DNA of 64,000 bases, from contig NC_014931.1 in assembly GCF_000184745.1 (NCBI RefSeq), forward strand, positions 2,790,001 to 2,854,000, in the 5' to 3' direction. This stretch comes from Variovorax paradoxus EPS. GTDB taxonomy: Bacteria > Pseudomonadota > Gammaproteobacteria > Burkholderiales > Burkholderiaceae_C. Both the position numbers and the translations under genes were made by a program. Below are positions 44,149-55,693 of this stretch, piece by piece. Within the stretch, counting starts at the first letter, position 1; every line of letters begins with the position of its first letter. The notes under the pieces are model-generated. The model saw nothing but the letters and a program-made list of their open reading frames with translations. It did no database searches and was not told where the DNA came from.

Positions 44149-44970
44149 TCAGCGCAGCATCGCCGACATCGCCGAACAGCAGTTCAGCATGCGCACGGCA
44201 GCTTCCACCGTGTCCGCACTGAAGCGCAAGGTCACGCCATCGACACGCTCGAACGTCGGCCACTGGCAAAACAGATCAGCCATCATCGGCGACTGAGTCC
44301 GCAGCGTGACCACCTGCGGCCCCTTGAACACCAACGGATTCGCCTTGCCACGCGCAGCCAGCGCTTCGACCACCCCAGCGCGAATCGCCTTGCGCGATTG
44401 CTCCGGCGAAAGCGACACGCCGCTGTTGAAACCAGTCGCCTTCTTCGTCTCCACAAACGTCGCATGCGGAAAGAGCGCCCGGTTCTCGGAGATGAACACG
44501 TCATCCCCGCTACCCATCACCACGGGCACGCCGTACTCGCCCGCAAGCGCCCCGTAGAGCCCAGCCTCGCCGAGCTCCTGCTCCCCCAGACGAATGCTCG
44601 CAAACGCAAAACTGTTGATCGTGTGCGCCAGGATGCCGCGCCCCTGCGCCCGCGAGTGGTAGCCGACCATGCAGACCGCCTCGACGCCGTCTTCCTCCAC
44701 GCCCGCCACCATGCTCAGGTAGCGCGGCTTGCCCTGCACGACGCGGGAGCGCGCATCGAGCACATCGGGCGGCATGTTGCGAAAGCCGCCGTGCGAGTCG
44801 TTCACCAGCACCTCGGTAGCGCCCGCATCGAAGGCGCCGGCAATCGCCGCGTTGGCCTCGTGCGCCATCAGCACGCGGGCACGCTCGTACTCCGGGTTGC
44901 CGGCCCGCGCCTGCTCGTGGTGATAGACGCCTGCAACGCCTTCGATGTCGGTGGAGATCAGGACTTTCAT
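44149..44970 (-). CDS. M55-family D-aminopeptidase (DppA-like)
   Basis: 273 residues from the ATG at 44970, overlapping the stop of the P1 peptidase gene (ATGA). Family motifs: MKVLISTDIEGVAGV at the N-terminus (metal Asp, Glu), LMAHEANAAIAGAFDAGA, VLVNDSHGGFRNM, and MVGYHSRA. DppA removes N-terminal D-amino acids from short peptides and forms a decameric ring in the cytoplasm. Last gene of the peptide operon. The open frame that continues upstream is a shadow of the neighbour. Confidence 0.92.
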   Translation of the reverse strand: MKVLISTDIEGVAGVYHHEQARAGNPEYERARVLMAHEANAAIAGAFDAGATEVLVNDSHGGFRNMPPDVLDARSRVVQGKPRYLSMVAGVEEDGVEAVCMVGYHSRAQGRGILAHTINSFAFASIRLGEQELGEAGLYGALAGEYGVPVVMGSGDDVFISENRALFPHATFVETKKATGFNSGVSLSPEQSRKAIRAGVVEALAARGKANPLVFKGPQVVTLRTQSPMMADLFCQWPTFERVDGVTLRFSADTVEAAVRMLNCCSAMSAMLR

Positions 44971-46046
44971 GGGAGGGCGTGCACTTCTGCGGAAGAGAAA
45001 AGGGAAGAGGGCGGCAACACCTCGGACAGCGCCGCCCGGTGATTGCCATCGCGGCCCGTCACGGCCGTTGCGCGCCAGAGCGCATGAAGAATGGCCTGCT
45101 CGGTGCTGTCGGCAGCGGCCTGGAAGAGGCCATCGAGCAACCCGTCGTGCACCATCGCGATGGTCGGCATCGGGCGGTCGACGCGGTCGGGCACGGTGTA
45201 GGCGGTCGAGAAGGCCAGCACGATGTCGCCGCTGCCATGGCCGAAGACCGAGCCGGTGCGCGCGAGGCCCGCACCCGCCCGCAGCGCGAGGCGGCGCAGC
45301 TGGCGCGCATCGAGCGGTGCATCGGTCGCGACCACGATGATGATCGAGCCCTTCTCGGGCTCCTTGCATTCGGCCGTGGCCTGCTGCGCGGCCAGCCGCT
45401 CGCCGACCGCGTGGCCGGCCAGCACCAGTTGCGGCTGGCGCCCATAGTTCGCAAGCACGAGCGCACCCACCGTATGCACTTCGCCGCAGGGCGAGGACAC
45501 GCGGCGCGAGGCACTGCCGATGCCGCCCTTGAGCTGGAAGCTCGACATGCCGCGCCCCGCGCCGACGGAGCCCTGCGCGAAGTCGGGGCCTGCGGCTTCG
45601 AGCGCCTGCAGGTAGTCGGCCTCGGTGATCGCGAGCCGCTGGATGTCGTTCAGAAAACCGTCGTTGCACTCGAAGACCAGCGGGTTCACCGTCGGAAGCG
45701 ACCGGCCGCTCTCTGGGTTGCTCGCGATGCAATGCCGGATCTGCGCCGTCGCCACTGTGCCCACCGAGAAGGTGTTGGTCAGCGCGATGGGCGTTTCCAG
45801 CACGCCGAGTTCCGCGAGCTGCACGAGCCCGACGCTCTTGCCGAAACCGTTGAGCACCACGGCCGCGGCCGGCACCTTGTCGCGGAACGGATCGCCCGCG
45901 TGCGGGCGGATCACCGTCACGCCGGTCTGCACGGCGCCGTCATCCAGCGTCTGGTGGCCGACCGTGACGCCTTCCACGTCGGTGATGGCGTTGCGCGGGC
46001 CCTGGAGCAGGGTGCCGATGTAAGGCAGGGTGTTCGTCGAGGCCAT
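44967..46046 (-). CDS. P1-family (DmpA/BapA) self-processing aminopeptidase
   Basis: 359 residues from the ATG at 46046. N-terminal ITDVEGVTVGHQTL, GFGKSVGLVQLAELG, LTNTFSVGTV, GAGRGMSSFQLKGGIGSASR, and the autocleavage/nucleophile site Gly233-Ser234 in EKGSIIIVVATDAPL. P1 peptidases cut themselves into two chains and release N-terminal L-, D- or beta-amino acids from small peptides or amides. It is located between gsiD (14 bp upstream) and the M55 gene. Its partners suggest use of unusual short peptides imported by the Gsi transporter. Confidence 0.92.
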   Translation of the reverse strand: MASTNTLPYIGTLLQGPRNAITDVEGVTVGHQTLDDGAVQTGVTVIRPHAGDPFRDKVPAAAVVLNGFGKSVGLVQLAELGVLETPIALTNTFSVGTVATAQIRHCIASNPESGRSLPTVNPLVFECNDGFLNDIQRLAITEADYLQALEAAGPDFAQGSVGAGRGMSSFQLKGGIGSASRRVSSPCGEVHTVGALVLANYGRQPQLVLAGHAVGERLAAQQATAECKEPEKGSIIIVVATDAPLDARQLRRLALRAGAGLARTGSVFGHGSGDIVLAFSTAYTVPDRVDRPMPTIAMVHDGLLDGLFQAAADSTEQAILHALWRATAVTGRDGNHRAALSEVLPPSSLFSSAEVHALP

Positions 46047-46060
46047 GAAGAAAGGGCAAG

Positions 46061-46987
46061 TTACTCGCGGTCGATCTTCGGATCGAGCGCGTCGCGCAAG
46101 GCATCGCCCAGAAGGTTGAAGGCCAGCACGGTGAAGAAGATCGCCAGGCTGGGGAACAGCGCCACGTGCGGCGAGGTCACCATGTCGGCGCGGGCCTCGT
46201 TGAGCATCGCGCCCCACTCGGGCGTCGGCGGCTGCGCGCCCATGCCGAGGAACGACAGGCTCGCCGCCGTGATGATCGAGGTGCCCACGCGCATCGAGAA
46301 GTACACGACGATGGACGAGATCGTGCCCGGCAGGATGTGCCGCACGATGATGGTCCAGTCCGATGCGCCGATGCTGCGCTCGGCCTCGATGTAGGTCTGT
46401 TGCTTCAGCACCAGCGTGTTGCCGCGCACGAGGCGCGCGAAGGCCGGCACGCTGAACACCGACACCGCCACCACCACGTTGGTCATGCTGCTGCCCAAAA
46501 TGGCGACCACGCCCAGCGCCAGCAGGATGCCGGGAAAGGCGAACAGCACGTCCGAGATGCGCATCACGATGCGGTCCCACCAGCCTTCGTAGTAGCCCGC
46601 GAGCAAGCCGAAGGCCGTGCCGATGAAGCCGCCCACCAGCACCGACAGAAAGCCCGCCATCAGCGAGATGCGCGCACCCGCGAGGATGCGGCTGAAGATG
46701 TCGCGTCCCAGCGGATCGACGCCGAACCAGTGCGTGGCCGAGGGGCCGCTGTTCAGCATGTCGTAGTCGAAGAAGTTCTCCGGGTCGAAGGGCACGATCC
46801 ACGGTGCGAACACCGCGACGAACACCAGCAGCAACACGAAGATCGCGGCCACGATGCCCACCGGCTGCTTCTTGAAGCGGCGCCAGCATTCGCCCCAGGG
46901 CGTGCGGACCTTGCCGGCGTTCTGAAGCGTGGCGACCGGGGAGGTCGGAAGAATGGTTTCGGCAGGCACGCCGGAAGCTTGCGTCAT
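46061..46987 (-). CDS. gsiD: Glutathione/peptide ABC transporter permease GsiD
   Basis: 308 residues from the ATG at 46987. OppC-type permease: N-terminal cytoplasmic tail, first helix [50 protein letters not shown], and the EAA-loop region [21 protein letters not shown]. About six membrane helices. Starts 10 bp after gsiC. Gene order gsiA-gsiB-gsiC-gsiD with iaaA in front is the same as in Escherichia coli. Confidence 0.92.
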   Translation of the reverse strand: MTQASGVPAETILPTSPVATLQNAGKVRTPWGECWRRFKKQPVGIVAAIFVLLLVFVAVFAPWIVPFDPENFFDYDMLNSGPSATHWFGVDPLGRDIFSRILAGARISLMAGFLSVLVGGFIGTAFGLLAGYYEGWWDRIVMRISDVLFAFPGILLALGVVAILGSSMTNVVVAVSVFSVPAFARLVRGNTLVLKQQTYIEAERSIGASDWTIIVRHILPGTISSIVVYFSMRVGTSIITAASLSFLGMGAQPPTPEWGAMLNEARADMVTSPHVALFPSLAIFFTVLAFNLLGDALRDALDPKIDRE

Positions 46988-46997
46988 GGCTGCTTGC

Positions 46998-47918
46998 TCA
47001 CTTGTAGCGAATGGTGGGGTTGATGTAGCCGTACAGCACATCGACCACCAGGTTGATCAGAATGAACTCGAGCGAGAACAGCAGCACCAGCGTCTGGATG
47101 ACGGGGTAGTCGCGCATCTGCACGGCGTCGACCAACAGACGCCCGAGGCCCGGCCAGTTGAAGACCGCCTCCACAAGGATGGAGCCGCCCAGCAGGAAGC
47201 CGAACTGCAGGCCCATCATGGTGACCACGGGGATCAGTGCATTGCGCAGCGTGTGCTTGAAGATCACCCGGGATTCGTGCACGCCCTTGGCGCGCGCGGT
47301 GCGCACGAAATCTTCCTGGATCACCTCGACGAACGAGGCGCGCGTGAAGCGGGCCATCACGGCCGCCACGGCGGCGCCGAGCGTGATCGAGGGCAGGATG
47401 TAGTGTTTCCAGGTCGCGGCGCCCACTGTGGGGAGCCAGCCGAGCTGCACGGAGAAGATCTGCATCAGCAGCATGCCCAATGCAAATGCAGGAAAGGAGA
47501 TGCCCGATACCGCCAGCGTCATGCCGATGCGGTCCGGCCATTTGTTGCGGTACACGGCAGAGACGATGCCGATGCCCATGCCGAAGATCACGGCCCACAC
47601 CATGCTGGTGATGGTCAGCATCACCGTCGGGAAGAAGCGTTCCGCGATCTCGGTCGACACCGGCCGCCGCGTGCGGATCGAGGTGCCGAAGTCGCCTTGC
47701 AGCATGTGGGTGAAGAAGCTCACGAACTGCTGGGGCAGCGGCTTGTCCAGCCCGAGTTCGGCGCGGACCATGGCCACGGTCTGCTCGTCGGCTTCCTGGC
47801 CGGCCGCAAGGCGCGCCGGATCGCCGGGCAGCATGTGGACGAACAGGAACACCAGCACGGCCACGATGAGCAGTGTGGGGATCAGGCCCAACAGTCGTTT
47901 GAGAAAGTAATTCAGCAT
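46998..47918 (-). CDS. gsiC: Glutathione/peptide ABC transporter permease GsiC
   Basis: 306 residues. OppB-type permease: [37 protein letters not shown], the family's [17 protein letters not shown], and [31 protein letters not shown] containing the ATPase-contact loop. Six helices. It pairs with GsiD to form the membrane channel. An 80-bp gap separates it from gsiB. Confidence 0.93.
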   Translation of the reverse strand: MLNYFLKRLLGLIPTLLIVAVLVFLFVHMLPGDPARLAAGQEADEQTVAMVRAELGLDKPLPQQFVSFFTHMLQGDFGTSIRTRRPVSTEIAERFFPTVMLTITSMVWAVIFGMGIGIVSAVYRNKWPDRIGMTLAVSGISFPAFALGMLLMQIFSVQLGWLPTVGAATWKHYILPSITLGAAVAAVMARFTRASFVEVIQEDFVRTARAKGVHESRVIFKHTLRNALIPVVTMMGLQFGFLLGGSILVEAVFNWPGLGRLLVDAVQMRDYPVIQTLVLLFSLEFILINLVVDVLYGYINPTIRYK

Positions 47919-47998
47919 GGGGTGCGGATGTCGCGTGCGGGCGGCAGCACAGTGCCGCCGCCCGCCGGACAGTCAGTCAGGAAACGAAGAATCAGCGA

Positions 47999-49552
47999 TC
48001 AGTTCGACACCGCGACGGCGTCGATGTTGATGTTGCCGTCGGGCATCACGAACACACCCGAGAGGCGCTTGGCATGCGCCGACAGGTTCTGTTCCGTGAC
48101 CATAGGCACGCGCGGCAGGTCCTTGCGGATCTCGTCCTGTGCGGTCTTGTAGAGCGCGGTGCGCTCCTTTTCGTCGACGGTCACCAGTGCCTTGGCCAGT
48201 GCGTTGTCCACCACCTCGCTCTTGTAGAACGACATGTTGTTCAGCTTGGGCGCCCAGGCTTCCGAGGCGAACAGCGGACGCAGGCCCCAGTCGGCTTCAC
48301 CGGTCGACGACGACCAGCCCGTGTAGTACATGCGGACCTTGGCCGTCTTCGGATCGGGCCATGCATCGACCTGCTCGGTGCGCTGGCCCACTTCGAGCGC
48401 CTGCACCTGCAACTTGATGCCAATCTGCGCGAGCTGCTGCTGTACGAACTGGATCGTCTTCTGGCTGGTCGTGTTGTTGTAGGCGCTCCACAGCACCGAC
48501 TCGAAGCCATCGGGGTAGCCGGCTTCCTTCATCAGCTCCTTGGCCTTCTTCAGGTCGTAGGGAATGGGGGCCATCTTTTCGGCGTACTTCACGCCCTGCG
48601 GCACGATGCCCTGGGCGGGGAATGCATAGCCGCCGAAAGCGACCTTGGACAGCGCTTCCTTGTTGATCGCATAGCCGATGGCTTCGCGCACCTTCGGGTT
48701 GTCGTACGGCTTCACCAGCATGTTGAAAGCCAGGAAGCGCGTGATGATCGAAGGCGACGCCACCACTTCGAGCTTGTCGCTCTTCTTCAGCAGCTCGGCC
48801 TGCTCATACGGAATGGGATACGCGAAGTCGGCTTCGCCGGTCTGCAGCATCGCGGCGCGCGTGTTGTTCTCGAGCACCGGCTTCCATTGCAGGTTGTCGA
48901 TTTTCGGATAGCCCTTCTTCCAGTAGCCGTCGAACTTCTTGGCCTTGACGGCTTCGGTCTGCTTCCACTCCACGAATTCGAAGGGGCCGGTGCCCACGGG
49001 GTGGAAAGCGATGTCCTTGTTGCCCCACTTCTTGAGCGCGGTGGGCGAAATCATCGCGGCCGAGGCGTGGGCCAGCGAGTTGATGAAGGGGCCGAAGGGC
49101 TCCTTGAGCGTGATGCGCACGGTGGTCGGGTTCAGCGCCTCGACCTTGCCCACGCGGTTGAACTGGTTGTAGCGAAGGAGCTTGTTGTCCTGGTTCAGCA
49201 CGCGGTCGAGCGTGAACTTCACCGCTTCGGCGTTGAAGTCGGTGCCGTCGTGGAACTTGACGCCGCTGCGCAGCTTGATGGTGTAGACCAAACCGTCCTT
49301 CGACACGTCGTAGCTCTCGGCGAGCACGTTCTGCACCTTCAGGTCCTTGTCGAACTGGAACAGGCCTTCATAGAAGGACTTGGTCACCGCCGTGGTGATG
49401 GTGGTGTTGGTGTTGTACGGGTCCAGCGTCTCGGGCTGGTAGCCGATCGACAGCACCACGTCTTTGGAGGCCAGGGCGGTGCCCGATGCAGCCAGTGCCG
49501 CCAGGCCCAGCAGTGCGGATGCCCATCGCAGGGAGGAAGAAGATTGCTTCAT
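47999..49552 (-). CDS. gsiB: Glutathione/peptide-binding protein GsiB
   Basis: 517 residues. Signal peptide (MKQSSSSLRWASALLGLAALAASGTALA) then SBP_bac_5 fold: LSIGYQPETLDPYNTNTTITTAV, YTIKLRSGVKFHDGTDFNAEAV, FHPVGTGPFEFVEWK, PKVREAIGYAINKEAL. In E. coli GsiB binds glutathione; related receptors bind other gamma- or alpha-peptides, so the exact ligand remains open. Located after gsiA with a 75-bp gap. Confidence 0.92.
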   Translation of the reverse strand: MKQSSSSLRWASALLGLAALAASGTALASKDVVLSIGYQPETLDPYNTNTTITTAVTKSFYEGLFQFDKDLKVQNVLAESYDVSKDGLVYTIKLRSGVKFHDGTDFNAEAVKFTLDRVLNQDNKLLRYNQFNRVGKVEALNPTTVRITLKEPFGPFINSLAHASAAMISPTALKKWGNKDIAFHPVGTGPFEFVEWKQTEAVKAKKFDGYWKKGYPKIDNLQWKPVLENNTRAAMLQTGEADFAYPIPYEQAELLKKSDKLEVVASPSIITRFLAFNMLVKPYDNPKVREAIGYAINKEALSKVAFGGYAFPAQGIVPQGVKYAEKMAPIPYDLKKAKELMKEAGYPDGFESVLWSAYNNTTSQKTIQFVQQQLAQIGIKLQVQALEVGQRTEQVDAWPDPKTAKVRMYYTGWSSSTGEADWGLRPLFASEAWAPKLNNMSFYKSEVVDNALAKALVTVDEKERTALYKTAQDEIRKDLPRVPMVTEQNLSAHAKRLSGVFVMPDGNINIDAVAVSN

Positions 49553-49627
49553 GGAAGAACTCCAGTCGGTTCGTGGATAAAAAAGCAGGAGGGCCTGCGG
49601 GTAAGAAACGGTTTCGAGATCAGGAAA

Positions 49628-51505
<1,878 letters not shown>

Positions 51506-51536
51506 GGCTGTGCGAAAGAAAGAGGGGGCGTGGGCG

Positions 51537-52493
51537 TCAGGCGAAGATGGCTGTGATCGGCGCTTCGTCGCCGCGCGCGTGGCCGCGGTACATGCCTTCG
51601 GTGTTGAAGGCGAGGCTCAGGTTGCCGTGGCGGTCGACGGCGATCAGCCCGCCGGTGCCGCCGATGGCGGGCAGCGACTGGTGCACCACCGCGTGCGTGG
51701 CCGCTTCGAGCGTCGCGCCGCCGTAGGCCATGCGCGCGCAGATGTCGTGGGCGGCGGCCACGCGGATGAACATTTCGCCGCTGCCGGTGCAGGAGATAGC
51801 GGCCGTGCGGTCGTCGGCGTAGGTGCCGGAGCCGATGAGCGGCGAATCGCCGATGCGGCCGACGCGCTTGTTGGTCATGCCGCCGGTCGAGGTGGCGGCG
51901 GCGAGGTGGCCGTGCATGTCGAGCGCGACTGCGCCGACGGTGCCGAACTTCTTGTCTTCATCGAGCGGCGGCGTCATCGCGGCGCCTTCGTGGTCGGTGA
52001 CCACCCGGCCGGTGTCGCGCACGCGGTAGAGCTGCTGGCGGCGCGCCTCGGTCGAGAAGAAGAACGGCTCGACCATTTCGAGCCCGCGATCGCGCGCGAA
52101 GGCTTCCGCGCCCGCGCCGGCCAGCAGCACGTGCGCGCCGTCTTCGAGCACGGCACGCGCGGCGCGCACCGGGCGGCGAACGTGGCACACGCCGGCGATG
52201 GCACCGGCGGCGAGCGTCGCGCCGTCCATCACGGCAGCGTCGAGTTCGTGCGTTTCCTCGTGCGTGAAGACCGCGCCGTGCCCTGCGTTGAACAGCGGGC
52301 ACTCTTCGAGCAGCTCGACCGCGAGGCAGGTTGCGTCGAGCGCGGAGGCACCCTTGAGCAGCGCGGCTTGCGCGGCACGCACGATGTTCTGCAGCGCGTC
52401 GTGGTACGCCTGCGCCTGCGCGGTGCTGGTCGTGGCGGCGCTGATGGTGCCGGCACCGCCGTGGATGGCGATGACGGGCGTGGTGTTCTTCAT
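51537..52493 (-). CDS. iaaA: Isoaspartyl peptidase / L-asparaginase (Ntn-hydrolase)
   Basis: 318 residues from the ATG at 52493, overlapping the regulator stop (ATGA, 52490-52493). N-terminal [11 protein letters not shown], central [23 protein letters not shown], and autocleavage/nucleophile Thr185 in [12 protein letters not shown], then [16 protein letters not shown]. It splits itself and hydrolyses beta-aspartyl dipeptides and some asparagine. Second gene of the operon, in the same place as E. coli iaaA before gsiA. Confidence 0.93.
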   Translation of the reverse strand: MKNTTPVIAIHGGAGTISAATTSTAQAQAYHDALQNIVRAAQAALLKGASALDATCLAVELLEECPLFNAGHGAVFTHEETHELDAAVMDGATLAAGAIAGVCHVRRPVRAARAVLEDGAHVLLAGAGAEAFARDRGLEMVEPFFFSTEARRQQLYRVRDTGRVVTDHEGAAMTPPLDEDKKFGTVGAVALDMHGHLAAATSTGGMTNKRVGRIGDSPLIGSGTYADDRTAAISCTGSGEMFIRVAAAHDICARMAYGGATLEAATHAVVHQSLPAIGGTGGLIAVDRHGNLSLAFNTEGMYRGHARGDEAPITAIFA

Positions 52494-53467
52494 CGGGGAG
52501 CTTTCTTCTTTTTCTTGGCCGTGCCGTTCAAGGCTGCGGCGTCGGATGTGGCGGCGGTGCGCGCGGCGATGCCGTCGATGCGCGGCAGCCCGTTCGCGCC
52601 GTGCAGCCAGGGCCGCAGCACCTGCAGCGTGCGGCGGGCGGACTGCACAGGGTCGGGCGCCCGCAGCGCGACGGCGCTGGTCAGCGCCTCGACCAGCGCA
52701 AGCACGCTGGTCTCGCAGTTCGGGCGGTAGTTGGTTTCGGTCTGGCAATAGAGCGCCACGTCGGCCAGCGGCGCCATCGGCGAGGTCGGCCGGTCGGTGA
52801 GCGCGATCACGCTGCAGCCTTGTTCGCGCGCGACCTGCGCGAGCAACACGGTGTCGGTCAGGTAGCGCGGAAAGGTGAGGCCGATGAACACGTCCTCCGG
52901 CCCCGCGTGCATCAGCGCGCGGGCCGCATGCGTGACGCCGCTCACGCCCGGCAGCAGGCGCACGTCGCGGCAACTGCTGTCCAGTCCGTGCTGCAGCAGG
53001 CCCGCGAGCCAGCCGCTCGCGCCGAAGCCCGCGATGTAGACCGAGCGCGCCTTGCCGATGTGTTCCACCGCGGCCTCGCAGGCGGCGTAGTCCAGCGTCT
53101 GGCGCGTGGCTTCGATGTTGCGGCGGCTCTCGTCGAGCGCGGTCGCGAACACCTCGGCCACCGTGCTCGGATGCTCGAGATTGCCGCGCAGCCGCTCCAC
53201 CGGCGCCACCAGCGACTCGAAGCCGCGCACGAGCTCGGCGCGGAAGGTGGCGTAGCCGTCGAAGTCCAGCGCGCGGGCGAACCGGTTGGCCGTGGCCACG
53301 GAGACGCCCGCGGCGGTTGCGAGTTCGTCGATGGGCAGCGTGGCGACCTGCAGCGGGTGCTCCAGCACGTAGTCGGCCACCTGCCGGTGCGAACGCGTCA
53401 GCCGCGGCAAAGCCTGCGCAATGCGCTGGGCCACGGTGGTGCCTGGGGTGTCGACAGGGGTGCTCAT
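52490..53467 (-). CDS. MurR/RpiR-family transcriptional regulator
   Basis: 325 residues. N-terminal RpiR HTH (LTRSHRQVADYVLEHPLQVATLPIDELATAAGVSVATANRFARALDFDGYATFR) and C-terminal SIS domain (about 130-265; VYIAGFGASGWLAGLLQHGL, then IGLTFPRYLTDTVLLAQVAREQGCSVIALTD). A Lys-rich tail ends the protein. SIS domains bind phosphosugars or amino-sugar derivatives. First gene of the peptide operon and probably its regulator; the leader 53468-53738 should hold the operator. Confidence 0.9.
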   Translation of the reverse strand: MSTPVDTPGTTVAQRIAQALPRLTRSHRQVADYVLEHPLQVATLPIDELATAAGVSVATANRFARALDFDGYATFRAELVRGFESLVAPVERLRGNLEHPSTVAEVFATALDESRRNIEATRQTLDYAACEAAVEHIGKARSVYIAGFGASGWLAGLLQHGLDSSCRDVRLLPGVSGVTHAARALMHAGPEDVFIGLTFPRYLTDTVLLAQVAREQGCSVIALTDRPTSPMAPLADVALYCQTETNYRPNCETSVLALVEALTSAVALRAPDPVQSARRTLQVLRPWLHGANGLPRIDGIAARTAATSDAAALNGTAKKKKKAPR

Positions 53468-53738
53468 GAAGGTGCGGAGGAGCCCGAAAGTGTGCGGTTT
53501 TTGAAAACTGATTTACAAATATAAGTCAGGACGGAAAATTTTCTGTCATTTTTGATCGAGTTCGCAAGGAACGGGCCAGCGGCGGAGGGGTTTGGGAAAG
53601 TGGTGAGAGCGTGGTTTCTCCTCTGGGAGCGCGGAGGCTGGGTTCGCCCGAGGTTCGACTTCTAGGTGTTTTCCCGAGAAGGCCGCGGGAACGCATCGGC
53701 TCGCCCCCTCAGAATCGAATGATTCCGAGGGGGAAGCG

Positions 53739-54281
53739 ATGACAGAGGAACAAAAGACGCTTGATCGCGGTTCGGCGCTGGGCGCACGAATCCTGAAGGT
53801 CGATCACGCCGGCGAGCAGGGCGCAGTGAACATCTACAGGACGCAGATATTCATGGCGCGATGGACCGCGCCTTCGCTGGTGCCCGAACTGCGCGAATTC
53901 AAGTCCCACGAGGAGGGGCACAGGGCCTTGTTCGCGGCAGAACTGCAGCGCCGAGGTGTTCGGCGCTGCCGCAGCTATTGGCTATGCGGCATCGGCGGCT
54001 GGGTACTTGGTCTGCTCACAGGGCTTCTTGGCCGGCATGCGATTTCGGCGACCACCGTGGCTGTCGAGCGCGTGGTGCTCGGGCATTTGAAGGCGCAGTT
54101 GCACGAACTGGCGGGGAAGGACGAAGCGGCTGTCCGAGTCATTTCGCAGATCGTCGAGGAAGAGCAACTGCATCACGACCAATCCGCATCGCACGTGCGG
54201 TCGAGCCATGTCTGGACGCGTGTGCTGAGTCCTGTGGTCGCGCTATCGACTGAGACCGTCATATGGCTGGGGATGCTCTGA
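53739..54281 (+). CDS. COQ7-family diiron protein (demethoxyubiquinone hydroxylase-like)
   Basis: 180 residues. Four-helix diiron fold with the six ligands in place: Glu26 (HAGEQGAVNIY), Glu58 and His61 (HEEGHRALF), Glu110 (TVAVERVVLGHL), and Glu142 with His145 (EEEQLHHD). COQ7 hydroxylates demethoxyubiquinone. Usual COQ7 of betaproteobacteria is somewhat longer and has a different N-terminus, so this may be a second, diverged copy. A hydrophobic stretch WLCGIGGWVLGLLTGLLG (81-98) and C-terminal VVALSTETVIWLGML suit membrane attachment. Stand-alone gene. Confidence 0.82.
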   Translation: MTEEQKTLDRGSALGARILKVDHAGEQGAVNIYRTQIFMARWTAPSLVPELREFKSHEEGHRALFAAELQRRGVRRCRSYWLCGIGGWVLGLLTGLLGRHAISATTVAVERVVLGHLKAQLHELAGKDEAAVRVISQIVEEEQLHHDQSASHVRSSHVWTRVLSPVVALSTETVIWLGML

Positions 54282-54385
54282 CGAGCGTGCGAGGGCGCCG
54301 ATAGGTGTCGGAACCGGTCGGAGATACACTGCCCGCCGCACGTCAAAAAAGGCGTGCACGGGATTGGCGTCCCAATACACCCCTG

Positions 54386-54431
54386 CGACGAAAGCCGCAG
54401 ATTTCTCCGCAGAGACTCTGCGGCTTCGTCG
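54386..54431. repeat. Long imperfect hairpin upstream of small gene
   Basis: CGACGAAAGCCGCAGA (54386-54401) pairs with TCTGCGGCTTCGTCG (54417-54431), one bulged base, 15-nt loop. It precedes a second structured stretch. It could terminate upstream transcription or be part of a regulatory RNA. Confidence 0.6.
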
Positions 54432-54442
54432 TTCGTGCCTCC

Positions 54443-54540
54443 AGTTTTTGGCGGCTCGGGCGGGGAGCCGCAAGGCTCGCCGGTTCTCGCAAGGGGTGTC
54501 CGGTACGCCAACCCGTTCGAGTCGCCGCCTCCAATTGGCG
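54443..54540 (+). ncRNA. Structured leader, possibly C4-like antisense RNA
   Basis: Hairpin GAGCC-GCAA-GGCTC (54465-54478), then GCCGGTTCTCGC, GTGTCCGGTACGCCAACCC and the CCAATTGG palindrome (54531-54538), ending some 45 bp before the small gene. The GGNNC...CCGGTACGCCAACC arrangement upstream of a small ORF recalls the C4 antisense RNA leaders of P1/P4-type phages and their chromosomal relics. The match is from memory of motif style and is not proven. The whole gap 54282-54583 has no other gene. Confidence 0.35.
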
Positions 54541-54583
54541 TTGGATGTGGCGATTTATCAAATCAACACTCCTTGGAGGCCAT

Positions 54584-54934
54584 ATGGCCGTATCCCCCGG
54601 CGCTAACGCGCAATCTACAACTGCTTCTCGGGCGAATGGCATCGCTTTTGACCCGACGAAAAACACCGTCGAATCTCTGGCGTTACAGGCCTGCGACGAC
54701 ACCGAAAGTCTTCGAGAGGTGCACAGCGCTTACGCGTGCCTCGAGAAGCTCATCGTGCCGCTCGAACTGGGCGACACCGAAGAACTGAATCCGACGCGCA
54801 GTGAACTGAGCGCATTGGTGCGCGTGATCAACGACGAACTGAACCGCCGCATCGAGGCGGTCGACAAGGCCGTTCATGCGGTGCATGCGGCGATGGTCCC
54901 GAGCGTGTTTGCGCCAAGCCCATCCGGCTCATAG
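54584..54934 (+). CDS. Small hypothetical protein after structured leader
   Basis: 116 residues from the ATG at 54584, with GGAGG four bases upstream. Polar N-terminus (MAVSPGANAQSTTASRANG), then an all-helical body TVESLALQACDDTESLREVHSAYACLEKLIVPLELGD and SALVRVINDELNRRIEAVDKAVHAVHAAM. No signal peptide or known domain. If the leader is C4-like, this would be the analogue of the small phage-type ORF controlled by it; otherwise unknown. Confidence 0.55.
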   Translation: MAVSPGANAQSTTASRANGIAFDPTKNTVESLALQACDDTESLREVHSAYACLEKLIVPLELGDTEELNPTRSELSALVRVINDELNRRIEAVDKAVHAVHAAMVPSVFAPSPSGS

Positions 54935-54942
54935 GCGCAGCG

Positions 54943-55635
54943 CTACCGGCACATCGAATACCCGCCGGTCTCCAGATGAAAGTGGTCCCTGTGCGCCGCG
55001 TTGTAGTCGGGACCCAGCACGCCGTCGAAGAACCGGCAGGCGCCTCGATGCGCATCGCGCAAAAACAGGTCTTCCGGATCGCCCTTGCCCGACCAGTCGC
55101 GCCGCACCGTGATGCGGCGGCCATCGGCGAGCGTCAGGCCGGCCACGTCGAACGCATCCGCCGTCGCGTGCCGGCTGCGCGAGGCGCCAGGCACAGCGCC
55201 TTCACCCCGATTCACGTTGCGGCACGCATAGCTCCCCAGATGCTCGATGGCCACCACCGGCTCGCCGAAGCGCTGCTTCGCGGCCGGCTGCAGCGCGTGC
55301 TTCTCCCACATGAAGAAGGACAGCGCCATCGGGCAGCTCAGCGAAGGCGATGTGCCCAGGCGCACCCCGGCCGAGCGCAGGCGAACGGCATTCTCGAAGC
55401 CGCAGCCTTCGCCTGTCACGCGATCGGGCAGCAGGTCGTATTGCATGCCGGTTCGTGCGAGCGCAGCGAGGCAGCGCGTCGGTTCGCGGCGGGCGCGTGC
55501 GAGCTTGAAGCCGGTGAGCCAGTCGGGCTCGGCCATCACGTCGAGGGGCGCCCATGGATTGAAGCGCTCTGGAATGTCGACCGCGCCTGTCAGCACCGCC
55601 CACGCGCCCGCTGCAAGCGCTGCGCACAACGACAT
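54943..55635 (-). CDS. Extensin-like C-terminal domain protein (DUF/Extensin_2)
   Basis: 230 residues from the ATG at 55635. The Extensin_2 domain covers most of the protein: CLAALARTGMQYDLLPDRVTGEGCGFENAVRL, LSCPMALSFFMWEKHALQPAAK, SRHATADAFDVAGL with a metal-type His/Asp pair, and the terminal DHFHLETGGYSMCR. The fold resembles VanY/LAS-type zinc peptidases. The start is doubtful: in-frame upstream codons remain open (SSRRGLWAG before MSLCAAL), which would give a proper positively charged signal anchor beginning inside the sensor gene. Cysteines suggest export and disulfides. Confidence 0.75.
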   Translation of the reverse strand: MSLCAALAAGAWAVLTGAVDIPERFNPWAPLDVMAEPDWLTGFKLARARREPTRCLAALARTGMQYDLLPDRVTGEGCGFENAVRLRSAGVRLGTSPSLSCPMALSFFMWEKHALQPAAKQRFGEPVVAIEHLGSYACRNVNRGEGAVPGASRSRHATADAFDVAGLTLADGRRITVRRDWSGKGDPEDLFLRDAHRGACRFFDGVLGPDYNAAHRDHFHLETGGYSMCR

Positions 55636-55693
55636 GCCGGCCCACAGGCCGCGGCGCGATGAAGGCGCGGAAGGTGCGGGCAGGGGGCCGCCT

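Noticed and set aside
54282..54934. A prophage around the C4-like leader
   Set aside because: No integrase, capsid, tail or attachment site is visible on either side; only the leader resembles phage DNA.
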